Origin: Azospirillum soli | Lineage (GTDB): Bacteria > Pseudomonadota > Alphaproteobacteria > Azospirillales > Azospirillaceae | Length of the DNA: 64,000 bases | Assembly (NCBI RefSeq): GCF_017876165.1 | Contig: NZ_JAGINQ010000006.1 | Span: 186,001 to 250,000 of the forward strand | Reading direction: 5' to 3' | Part shown: one piece after another, positions 57,400 through 64,000 of the stretch | Numbering within the stretch: the first letter of the stretch is position 1 | Layout of the letters: every line of letters starts with the position of its first letter | Notes under the pieces: generated by a model | Told to the model about the DNA's origin: nothing | What the model saw: the letters and a program-made list of their open reading frames with translations, nothing else | Databases searched by the model: none | Position numbers and translations under genes: made by a program

Positions 57400-57795
57400 T
57401 CCGAGCAAAATTCTCCAAAGTGGCTGCCACAGTCGGGTCGGAATAGAAAATGTTTCTCCGAAACCCGCTGGCTTCGGCGATGCCGCGCCGGGCGATGCGG
57501 GGGAAACCGTTGCGCTCGGCGAGGACGTGACGCTAGGTGTCGGGACGCTCGGCTCCGGTCAAGGCACTTGGCCCACGCCGCCGCCTGCAAGAGCACAGGC
57601 AGGAGGCGGTCCAAACGCCCACGTCCTGCCAGTCGCGCAAGCGCCGCCAGCAAGGTCGTCCCCGAGCCACAGCCCATCTCCACGGGCGGGGGCTCCAAGG
57701 AAGGCCGGTCTTCAGCACGAACAGAATGCCGGTGAGCGTCTCACGGTTGCCCATCAGTGGACGGCCGCGGCTGGATGGGGGTACGCCGCAGCAAC
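57400..57795 (-). pseudogene. Decayed IS5-family transposase (IS1031/IS427-like N-terminal part)
   Basis: Pieces of the conserved transposase N-terminus are read in alternating reverse frames: GRPLMGNRETLTGILFVLKTGLPW-type sequence in one frame, EMGCGSGTTL in a second, WRRLRDWQDVGVW back in the first, then LLPVLLQ and DRSRA in the second. At least three frameshifts are needed to join them. The DDE catalytic part is missing or unrecognisable. It abuts the 3' end of the aminotransferase gene, so an insertion beside that operon has since decayed. Confidence 0.65.
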
Positions 57796-57812
57796 GGCTC
57801 ACAAGCAACGGT

Positions 57813-58985
57813 TCACAAAGCCCGCACCGCCGCGACCAGCCGCTCCACCTCATCCTCGTCGTTGTAGTAGTGGGGCGAAGCGCGGACGAGGTCGGTCAGG
57901 CCACGCGCGTCCATGTCGAAGCGGGTGGAGGGCGCGGTCGAAACGGAAACGTTGATCCCCTGTTCGCCCAACGCCGCCTTCACCCGAGCCGACGCTGCGC
58001 CGTCCACCGTGAAGGTCACGATGGCGCAGCGCTCGGTCCCCAGATCGTGCACCGTCACGCCGGGAACGGCGGAGAGTTGCGCCCGCAGACCGTCCGCCAG
58101 CGCGAAGGCCCGGTCGCGGATCGCTTCCAGCCCCCAGGACAGCGCATAGTCCACCGCGACGCCCAACCCGATGCGGGCGGCGACGTTGCTTTCCCACATT
58201 TCGAAACGGCGGGCGTCGGGACGCATCTCGTAACGGTCGGGGGCGACCAGCGTGGCCCCGTGCAGGTCGAGCGTGTGCGGCTCGATGCGGTCGAGCCAGC
58301 TCTTCCGCACATAGAGAAAACCCGTGCCGCGCGGCCCGCGCAGGAACTTGCGCCCGGTCGCCGACAGGAAATCGCAACCCAGTTCCTCCACGTCCAGCGG
58401 CATCTGCCCAACCGCTTGGCAGGCGTCGAGCAGGTAGGGGATGCCGTGCCGGCGCGCCACGCGGCCGATGGCGGCGGCCGGGTTGACCAGCCCGCCGTTG
58501 GTCGGGATGTGGGTGATGGCGATCAGCCTGACCCGCTCGTCGATCATCGCCTCCAGCGCCTCGACCGACGTCTGTCCCCGCTCGTCATTGGGGATGACCT
58601 CGACCACCGCGCCGGTGCGCCGGGCGGTCTGAAGAAAGGGGATGATGTTGGCGGAATACTCGGCCCGCGCGGTCAGGATGCGATCGCCGGGGCCGAAGCT
58701 CAGCGCGTTGAAGGCCATGCCCCATGCCACCGTCGCGCTTTCGACCAGCGCGATCTCCTCGCGCGACGCGTTCAGCAGCGCCGCCACGGCGTCGTAGGTG
58801 TTTTCCAGCCTCAAAGCGTTACGCGCGGCGGCCTCGTAGCCGCCGATGCGGGCTTCCAACTCCAGATGCTCGGCAACCGCGTCGATCACCGGCTGCGGCG
58901 GCAGGGCGGCGCCGGCGTTGTTGAAATGGGTCACATGCCGGGTGCCCGGCGTCTCGGCGCGGGCGCGCGCGACGTCGATGGTCAT
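57813..58985 (-). CDS. Class-V aminotransferase (cysteine desulfurase / epimerase-like fold)
   Basis: 390 residues, PLP fold type I: FNNAGAALPPQPV near the N-terminus, THIPTNGGLVNP, the PLP-ring Asp in LLDACQAVGQ (Asp187) and the Schiff-base lysine in SATGRKFLRGPRG (Lys213), then MWESNVAARIGLG. The class covers cysteine desulfurases, isopenicillin-N epimerase-like enzymes and others; the substrate is not readable. It is third in an operon after the epimerase and cupin genes, pointing to amino-acid or peptide metabolism. Confidence 0.85.
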   Translation of the reverse strand: MTIDVARARAETPGTRHVTHFNNAGAALPPQPVIDAVAEHLELEARIGGYEAAARNALRLENTYDAVAALLNASREEIALVESATVAWGMAFNALSFGPGDRILTARAEYSANIIPFLQTARRTGAVVEVIPNDERGQTSVEALEAMIDERVRLIAITHIPTNGGLVNPAAAIGRVARRHGIPYLLDACQAVGQMPLDVEELGCDFLSATGRKFLRGPRGTGFLYVRKSWLDRIEPHTLDLHGATLVAPDRYEMRPDARRFEMWESNVAARIGLGVAVDYALSWGLEAIRDRAFALADGLRAQLSAVPGVTVHDLGTERCAIVTFTVDGAASARVKAALGEQGINVSVSTAPSTRFDMDARGLTDLVRASPHYYNDEDEVERLVAAVRAL

Positions 58986-59006
58986 GGTTCCTCCCCGTTC
59001 GTTTCT

Positions 59007-59363
59007 TCAGGTTTCTTGTTCGCCGATATGAACGGCCAGCCAGACGGTCGTTTGTTCGGGATCGGTCCAGGCCACGCGGTGGCGGGTGCGCGCGGGGATC
59101 ATTGCCCAATCACCGGGGGCGAGAGGACGTTCCCCCTCCCCTTCGACCTCCAGCCGCGCCGCGCCCTGCACCACAAGCACGAATTCGTCCCAGCCCTGAT
59201 CGTACCAGAAGCCCTCGGGCGAAGCTTGGCCGGTGGAGACGATCCGCTCAATGCGCACATTGCCGGAGGCCGCCAGGGTCGTGAACAGCTCGTCCGGCAG
59301 CGAGACGGGCAGCAGCGGGCCGGACGGCAGACCGCGCAGCAGGCTGCCGGCGGGGACGCTCAC
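59007..59363 (-). CDS. Small cupin protein
   Basis: 118-residue single cupin: FWYDQGWDEFVLVVQGAARLEV and LAPGDWAMIPARTRHRVAWT are motifs 1 and 2. In motif 1 the usual first His positions read Asp/Gln, and one His (HRVAW) remains in motif 2, so metal binding may be altered or absent. The start is a GTG overlapping the epimerase stop (GTGA), so it is translated together with that gene. Function unknown; it may bind the pathway's small molecule. Confidence 0.8.
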   Translation of the reverse strand: MSVPAGSLLRGLPSGPLLPVSLPDELFTTLAASGNVRIERIVSTGQASPEGFWYDQGWDEFVLVVQGAARLEVEGEGERPLAPGDWAMIPARTRHRVAWTDPEQTTVWLAVHIGEQET

Positions 59364-60358
59364 CCCCAGAGTTCCGGAGCCGGCGGGTGCAGCACCGCCC
59401 CGTCGTAGGTCAGCGCCGGGGTGCGGTCCTCGGCCAGCAGCAGCGGCCCGTCCAGGTCCACGAAACGTGCGCCCTGCGCCACCAGCACGGTCGGCGCCAT
59501 GGCCAGCGAGGTGGCGACCATGCAGCCGACCATGATGTCGAATCCCGCCGCTTCGGCCGCCTGCTTCATCAGCAGTGCCTCGGTCAGGCCGCCGGTCTTG
59601 TCGAGCTTGATGTTGACAACCTGATAGAGCCCCTTCAACTGCTCCAGCGAATCGAGCCCGTGGCAGGACTCGTCGGCGCCCAGCGGCACCGGGCTCTTGT
59701 AGCCGCGCAGGGCCTCGTCCTGGCCGGCGGGCAGAGGCTGTTCGATCATCTCGACGCCGAGGTCGGCCAGCACCGGCGCGAAGCGTTTCAGCTGGTCGAG
59801 CGTCCAGGCCTCGTTGGCGTCCACCACCAGCCGGGCGGCGGGCGCGGCCTCGCGGACGGCGCGGACGCGGTCCAGGTCGCCCTCCCCTGTCAGCTTCATC
59901 TTCAGCAGCGGATGGTCGGCCGCCCGCTGGCGCGCCGCCTCGGCCATCCTGGCCGGTTCATCGACGCTGAGGGTGTAGCAGGTGACGAGCTTCTTCGGCG
60001 CGTCCGGCAGGCCGGCCAGCCGCCACGCCGGCTTGCCCGCCCGTTTGGCCTCCAGGTCCCACAGGGCGCAGTCCAGCGCGTTGCGCGCGGCACCCGCCGG
60101 CATCAGCGTGCGCAGCCGTTCGCGGTCCAGACCGGCGGCGACCTCCCCCGCCATCGCCTCCAGCGCGGCGGCGACGCCCTCCACGGATTCGCCGTAGCGG
60201 GCATAGGGCACGCATTCACCGCGCCCGCGCCTGCATTCCTCCACCACCTCGGCCATCACCACCTCGGCCTCGGTCTTCGAGCCGCGGGAGATGCGAAAGG
60301 TGCCGGCGATGGGGAAAGTATCGCGACGAACGTAGAGACGGCGATCTGAGGCGGACAT
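59360..60358 (-). CDS. Dipeptide epimerase (L-Ala-D/L-Glu epimerase type, enolase superfamily)
   Basis: 332 residues with the complete muconate-lactonising/AEE layout: Lys153-x-Lys155 (LLKMKL), metal ligands Asp180 (DANEAW), Glu206 (EQPLP) and Asp229 (GADES), second base in NIKLDKTGG (Lys251), and LDGPLLLAED near the C-terminus. These enzymes invert the second residue of dipeptides such as L-Ala-D-Glu from cell-wall recycling. First gene of a three-gene operon with a cupin and an aminotransferase. Confidence 0.87.
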   Translation of the reverse strand: MSASDRRLYVRRDTFPIAGTFRISRGSKTEAEVVMAEVVEECRRGRGECVPYARYGESVEGVAAALEAMAGEVAAGLDRERLRTLMPAGAARNALDCALWDLEAKRAGKPAWRLAGLPDAPKKLVTCYTLSVDEPARMAEAARQRAADHPLLKMKLTGEGDLDRVRAVREAAPAARLVVDANEAWTLDQLKRFAPVLADLGVEMIEQPLPAGQDEALRGYKSPVPLGADESCHGLDSLEQLKGLYQVVNIKLDKTGGLTEALLMKQAAEAAGFDIMVGCMVATSLAMAPTVLVAQGARFVDLDGPLLLAEDRTPALTYDGAVLHPPAPELWG

Positions 60359-60452
60359 GCAGGAACTCCAGCAACGCGGCGGGATCGGAGTTTAATTCAA
60401 CCCGTCGGGATGACCAGAGCACCCTGGGAATGCCTGCCTTACCCTCCCCGCC

Positions 60453-61502
60453 TTACCCAAGATGGCCGCCCTTTTCCGCATCCTGGACGATCACCCCGTA
60501 CCAGCCGAGCCCCTTGTAGGTCTCGTACCCCGGTGTCAGGGCATAGCCGATGGTGCGGCCGTTCGCTTCCAGATAATGGCCCATGGTGCCGCCGCCCCGG
60601 CGCAGCGGTACGGTTTCGGTCAGCAGACCGCGCCCGTCGGACGATGCGATGACCCGGTGCCGCGCGTCGAGCAGCAGGCAGCGCGAGCGGGCGCGCTCGC
60701 CCTCTTCCAGCCGGACGCCCTCGACCACGGCGGCGGCCTGCGGTTCCCAGTCGAAGAAGATGCCCAGCACGCCGATGGCCTCGCCGTCCGTCTCGCCGCC
60801 ACGGCGGATCGCGGTAGCGTAGGTGGCGACCACCCGGTCGTCCAGCCGGGCGTTGCGGGTGACGTCGCCGACCGTGAATTCCCCACCGTTGCGGGTGGCC
60901 AGCGCCTGCCGAAACCACGGCTCGTCGCCGACGCGGGCGCCGATGGCGCCACGGTAGCGGTCGGGCCGGCCGGTGGCGATGACGTTGCCGTCCAGGTCGG
61001 CGACCCAGAGGTCGAGATAGACCGTGTAGGACTCCAGGATCACGCCCAGCCGTTGGGAGGCGTGGCGGCGGTTTTCCACCGTGGGGTCGGCGGCGCAATC
61101 GACCACGGCGCTGTCGGTTGCCCACCAGCGCACGTCGCAGGACCGTTCGTACAGGTTGCGGTCGATGATCTCGATCATGTTGAGCGACAGGTCGGCGAGG
61201 CGCTTGCCGTGCATCTCCCGCACCATGGCGCTGCCGGTGGTGGTCAGGTGATCGACGCGCGCGACGATCTCCGACCGCAATTCCCTAGTGATGCTGTTCA
61301 CCTGGGTGGAGATCTCCGACACCTCGTTGGCGACCACCGCGAAGCCGCGCCCGGCGTCGCCGGCCCGCGCTGCCTCGATCAGCGCGTTCATGGCCAGCAT
61401 CTTGGTGCGGCGCGTGATGTCCTCGATCAGGGACACCTTCTTCGACGCGACGTCGAGAACACCCCGCGACAGCTCGAACAGTTCGTTTCCCGCCACGCTC
61501 AT
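60453..61502 (-). CDS. Soluble inverted chemoreceptor: short MCP tip followed by a Cache domain
   Basis: 349 residues without membrane helices. The first 75 residues are a short piece of the MCP signalling hairpin (LIEDITRRTKMLAMNALIEA, RGFAVVANEVSEIS). The rest is a Cache/PDC-type sensor (about 130-340: VYLDLWVADLDGNVIATGRPDRY, FTVGDVTRNARLDD, VATYATAIRR, VLGIFFDWEPQA, CLLLDARHRVIASSDGRG). The order is the reverse of normal receptors, and the signalling part is far too short for methylation helices. An ATG at 61517 is also possible, but the one at 61502 has GAGGG at good spacing. Confidence 0.8.
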   Translation of the reverse strand: MSVAGNELFELSRGVLDVASKKVSLIEDITRRTKMLAMNALIEAARAGDAGRGFAVVANEVSEISTQVNSITRELRSEIVARVDHLTTTGSAMVREMHGKRLADLSLNMIEIIDRNLYERSCDVRWWATDSAVVDCAADPTVENRRHASQRLGVILESYTVYLDLWVADLDGNVIATGRPDRYRGAIGARVGDEPWFRQALATRNGGEFTVGDVTRNARLDDRVVATYATAIRRGGETDGEAIGVLGIFFDWEPQAAAVVEGVRLEEGERARSRCLLLDARHRVIASSDGRGLLTETVPLRRGGGTMGHYLEANGRTIGYALTPGYETYKGLGWYGVIVQDAEKGGHLG

Positions 61503-61918
61503 CCCGGACACCCTCATCGATTTAAAAAGTATGTAATTTTAGGGACGCCCCTGTGCGGCAAGACTCAATCAATTGGCGTGCCAACCACAACCGACACCGC
61601 CTTGCCGGACGCAAGCCCCTGACACCGAACGAAAAACGCCCAAGCGCCATCGATAGCCACAATTTAATTGAGGGATTATTTTCCGTTTCAGTGATGAAAT
61701 CAGCGTCAGTTTGGAGCCGGAACAGCCACAAGGAGGGCGCGGGCACCCTTTGGCACGCCGCCGATGGCAACCGCTCCACCCGGCGCACGCGTGCGTCGCA
61801 ACATAGGAACGAGATTAGGATAAAAATCGATGGATTGTGTCGGCGCGACGGCGTCCGCCGCTTAGGCATATGCCCATGTTTTGAGCATATGCCTTTCAAA
61901 GAACCAGAGGCGCCGCGA
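61503..61918. other. Gene-free region with a perfect hairpin
   Basis: About 400 bp without a supported gene, AT-richer than its surroundings near 61520-61700. It should hold the promoter of the inverted chemoreceptor (reverse strand). A perfect hairpin AGGCATATGC / GCATATGCCT with an 11-base loop (61864-61894) lies 25 bases after the stop of the MCP gene at 61919 and may end that transcript, although no U tract follows. Confidence 0.5.
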
Positions 61919-63229
61919 TCAGGCCACCTTGTGCATCTCGTCCAGGAAGACCTGGACCTCGCGGGTCAGGCGGTCGGCCTGGGCGGCCATCTGCTCCGAC
62001 GCGGCGAAGACATCATGCGCCGCACCGCTGGTGCGCTCGGCGGCATCGGTAACGTCCTGGATGTCGTGGGTCACCGCGCGGGTGCCGGCCGCCGCCTGCT
62101 CCATGTTGCAGACGATCTCGCGGATGGCCGAGCCCTGCTGGTCGATGGCGGCGGCGATGCCGCCCGCGATGGCGTTGATGTCGTGGATGGTGTGGCCGAT
62201 GCCGACGATGGCGCCCACCGCCTCCTCCGTGGAGGCCTGGATGCCGGCGATCTGGCCGGCGATCTCGCCGGTCGCCTTGCCGGTCTGGTCGGCCAGCCGC
62301 TTGACCTCCTGCGCCACCACGGCGAAGCCCTTGCCGGCCTCGCCCGCCCGCGCCGCCTCGATCGTGGCGTTCAGCGCCAGCAGGTTCGTCTGGCTGGCGA
62401 TGTCGTTGATGAGGGTGACCACCTCGCCCACCGTCCTGGCCGCGTCCGACAACTGGGCGACCAGGGCGTTGGAGCGCTCCGCCTCCCCGGCGGCGGTGCC
62501 GGCGACACGGGTGACATGCCCGACCTGACGGGCGATCTCGCCGATGGAGGCGGACAGCTCCTCCGTCGCGGCGGCCACGCTGCCGACGCTGGAACCGGTC
62601 TGCGCCGCCGCCGCCGCGACGGAGGACGCCTTGCCGGTGGCGGTCTGGGCGTCCGTCTCCATGGTGCGGGCGGACATCTCCAGATGATGGGCGGTGCCGG
62701 CAACCTCGGCGCAGACGGCGCGGATCTGGTCCTCGAACCGCTCGGTCACGCCGGCGAAGCCCTTGACCTTCTCGGCGATGGCGTCGGTTGCGGTGTTGAT
62801 GGTGCGGCTGGCGTGCAGGAAGTTGCCCTGCATGCCCTTCAGCACGATGCGCCGGAAATACTTGTTGGCCGACACGTAGCTCATGGAAGCCGCGGCCTCG
62901 CGGATGAAGGCGTCGGTGCGGTCGATGCTGTCGTTCAGGGCGTGCATCATCTCGCCCAGGTCGCCCTGTTCGCGCACGTTGACCACGCGGGCCTCGAAAT
63001 CGCCGCGCGCCACCGCCAGGCACACCGCCTTGGCCTGCGCCACGGCGGCCTGGGCGCGGACCATGCACAACCCGACGCCGGCCAGCGCCACCAGCGCCGC
63101 CCCACCGAGCCCGAGCCGCAGGACGATGCCGCCGACGTCCGCCACGTCGGCGGCCAGCAGCGCCGCGACCAGCCCGGCCGCCACGACCGCCAGGGCGAAG
63201 GCCCTAGAGAGAGAAGACGAATTCGTCAT
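61919..63229 (-). CDS. Methyl-accepting chemotaxis protein, signalling partner of a PAS protein
   Basis: 436 residues: two closely spaced membrane helices (about 8-29 and 33-58) with almost no periplasmic loop, a HAMP-like stretch ([11 protein letters not shown]), a linker with [20 protein letters not shown], and a signalling domain with [20 protein letters not shown] and [14 protein letters not shown]. With no periplasmic sensor it must receive its signal from inside the cell, most simply from the PAS protein whose gene overlaps its start by 26 bases. Together they resemble a split Aer receptor. Confidence 0.88.
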   Translation of the reverse strand: MTNSSSLSRAFALAVVAAGLVAALLAADVADVGGIVLRLGLGGAALVALAGVGLCMVRAQAAVAQAKAVCLAVARGDFEARVVNVREQGDLGEMMHALNDSIDRTDAFIREAAASMSYVSANKYFRRIVLKGMQGNFLHASRTINTATDAIAEKVKGFAGVTERFEDQIRAVCAEVAGTAHHLEMSARTMETDAQTATGKASSVAAAAAQTGSSVGSVAAATEELSASIGEIARQVGHVTRVAGTAAGEAERSNALVAQLSDAARTVGEVVTLINDIASQTNLLALNATIEAARAGEAGKGFAVVAQEVKRLADQTGKATGEIAGQIAGIQASTEEAVGAIVGIGHTIHDINAIAGGIAAAIDQQGSAIREIVCNMEQAAAGTRAVTHDIQDVTDAAERTSGAAHDVFAASEQMAAQADRLTREVQVFLDEMHKVA

Positions 63230-63728
63230 ACCCGATCCCCTTCTCGGTCAGCAGGCTGAGGACGGCGGCGAAGGCTGCCTCCATGCCCTGCTTGCGGTCG
63301 GCGTGCTTATTTTCGATGTCCAGCAGCGTGCGGTAGAGCGGCACCACCTTGTCGATGGCCGCGCGGTCCGGCACCCGGCGCGAGGAGTGGTAGCCGATCA
63401 GCTGGCCGTTCACGTCGTAGCTGGGCGTGACGTGGGCGAAGACCCAATAATGGTCGCCGTTGCGCGCCTTGTTGACGACGTAGGCGAAGATCTCCTGCCC
63501 GGCGCCCAGCGTGTCCCACAGCAGCTTGAAGACGCAGCGCGGCATGTCCGGATGGCGCACGATGGAGTGCGGCGCCCCCATCAGTTCCGCTTCCGTGTAG
63601 CCGGCCACGCGCTGGAAAACGCGGTTGGCGTAGGTGATCCGGCCCTTGAGGTCGGTCTTCGAGACGATCACCTCGTCCACATCGAAGAACCGTTCCACCC
63701 CCGTCAGGGCAACGTCGCGTCGTGCCAT
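63204..63728 (-). CDS. PAS-domain sensor, Aer-like
   Basis: 174 residues, an Aer-type PAS domain (about 12-125): [43 protein letters not shown], split here at YANR, and [24 protein letters not shown], typical of FAD-binding redox/oxygen sensors. A 45-residue helical tail follows. The end overlaps the MCP gene by 26 bases in another frame. It probably senses oxygen or redox state and passes it to that MCP. ATG at 63728 is chosen because the family begins close before the PAS domain. Confidence 0.85.
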   Translation of the reverse strand: MARRDVALTGVERFFDVDEVIVSKTDLKGRITYANRVFQRVAGYTEAELMGAPHSIVRHPDMPRCVFKLLWDTLGAGQEIFAYVVNKARNGDHYWVFAHVTPSYDVNGQLIGYHSSRRVPDRAAIDKVVPLYRTLLDIENKHADRKQGMEAAFAAVLSLLTEKGIGYDEFVFSL

Positions 63729-63928
63729 GCTGTTGCGGTCGCCGGCCGGACGGCACGGCACCCCTTATTGTTTGGGTTGTGTTACAGAACGTTTATCTCC
63801 CACCCACGCGCACCCCGTTAGAGCGGCGCCGGCACATGCAAATTAAGGGCGGGGGACGTTACAGAATAGTTTAAATTTGTTGCCGCGATGAAATGTCTCC
63901 ACCGCGGACCCGAATTGATCTGTCCCGA

Positions 63929-64000
63929 TCACTCCGGCGGATAGGGGACGGTCAGCAGGCGCCCGGCCGGCGGATTGTCGATCATGGCGATCATGCCGTC
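63929..64000 (-). CDS. C-terminal end of an unidentified protein (5' part outside window)
   Basis: The last 23 codons of a reverse-strand gene running off the right edge: residues ending in MIDNPPAGRLLTVPYPPE and a TGA stop at 63929-63931. Codon use fits the neighbours. The fragment is too short to identify. It lies 200 bp upstream of the PAS gene on the same strand, and that gap contains AT-rich, promoter-like sequence. Confidence 0.45.
   Translation of the reverse strand, partial: DGMIAMIDNPPAGRLLTVPYPPE

Larger units (their letters stand above)
57217..57812. other. Gene-free scar region after nrdJ (596 bp)
   Basis: Holds, from left to right: two IS-end-like 22-bp repeats (57271-57314), a hairpin with CTGAAAGGGCC / GGCCCCTTTCAG arms (57327-57354), a perfect 14-bp palindrome TTAGCGGCCGCTAA (57369-57382) and a frameshifted transposase remnant. 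No intact gene is visible. Confidence 0.7.

Overview
The window is high-GC, densely packed DNA with frequent 4-base ATGA or GTGA gene overlaps, and every gene reads as alphaproteobacterial. The oxygen-using Cob pathway, several chemoreceptors and hybrid histidine kinases, a D-tartrate dehydratase, bacteriohemerythrin and a class II ribonucleotide reductase together suggest an Azospirillum-like member of the Rhodospirillales. This is inferred from gene content only; no rRNA is present.

Region 1 (1-9442) is a cobalamin cluster: cobG (3' part), cobH, cobI, cobJ, cobK (reverse), cobL, cobE, cobM, cbiD (reverse), cobA, cobB, bluB. It covers corrin-ring methylation, ring contraction and rearrangement, a,c-amidation and lower-ligand (DMB) synthesis. 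The two reverse genes are tail-overlapped with one neighbour and almost start-to-start with the other. A B12-dependent ribonucleotide reductase lies at 54859-57216, so the window holds both synthesis of the cofactor and a user of it.

Region 2 (9465-30206) is mixed metabolism and sensing: a flavin monooxygenase divergent from an MFS exporter; a 5'-nucleotidase-like exported protein that has lost its metal ligands, placed just before a sensor kinase; a large hybrid kinase; a Tat-exported beta-carbonic anhydrase; a di-haem peroxidase fused to a cupredoxin; a tiny exported peptide with an unusually strong ribosome binding site; a D-tartrate dehydratase / LysR / GST group; an exported trypsin-like protease with Tudor-like repeats; a chemoreceptor; and an XRE-cupin regulator.

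Region 3 (30458-40511, all reverse) is a chemosensory operon of the alternative-function type: cheW, cheR-TPR, cheW, mcp, cheA-REC, cheB, a double-receiver protein and a hybrid histidine kinase. The content resembles Wsp systems and the che3 cluster that controls encystment in Rhodospirillum centenum. A palindromic element of about 130 bp sits between mcp and cheA, flanked by a 24-bp direct repeat of the cheA 5' end, as if it had inserted into a former 4-base gene overlap.

Region 4 (40620-54739) holds a 1095-residue protein with three CBM60-like modules and a beta-helix, a glycine-zipper lipoprotein, a TPR-methyltransferase, a DHRS6-like dehydrogenase, five tRNA genes (Thr, Ala, Asp, Val, Gln) behind a clear promoter, hemerythrin, a DUF4175 membrane protein, a compound palindromic repeat, a zinc-ribbon membrane protein, ftsE-ftsX, a DUF218 protein and plsC.

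Region 5 (54859-64000) has nrdJ, a decayed transposase with IS-end-like repeats, an aminotransferase / cupin / dipeptide-epimerase operon, an inverted soluble chemoreceptor (MCP tip first, Cache domain last), a PAS protein overlapping an MCP (a split Aer-like receptor), and the tail of one more reverse gene at the right edge.
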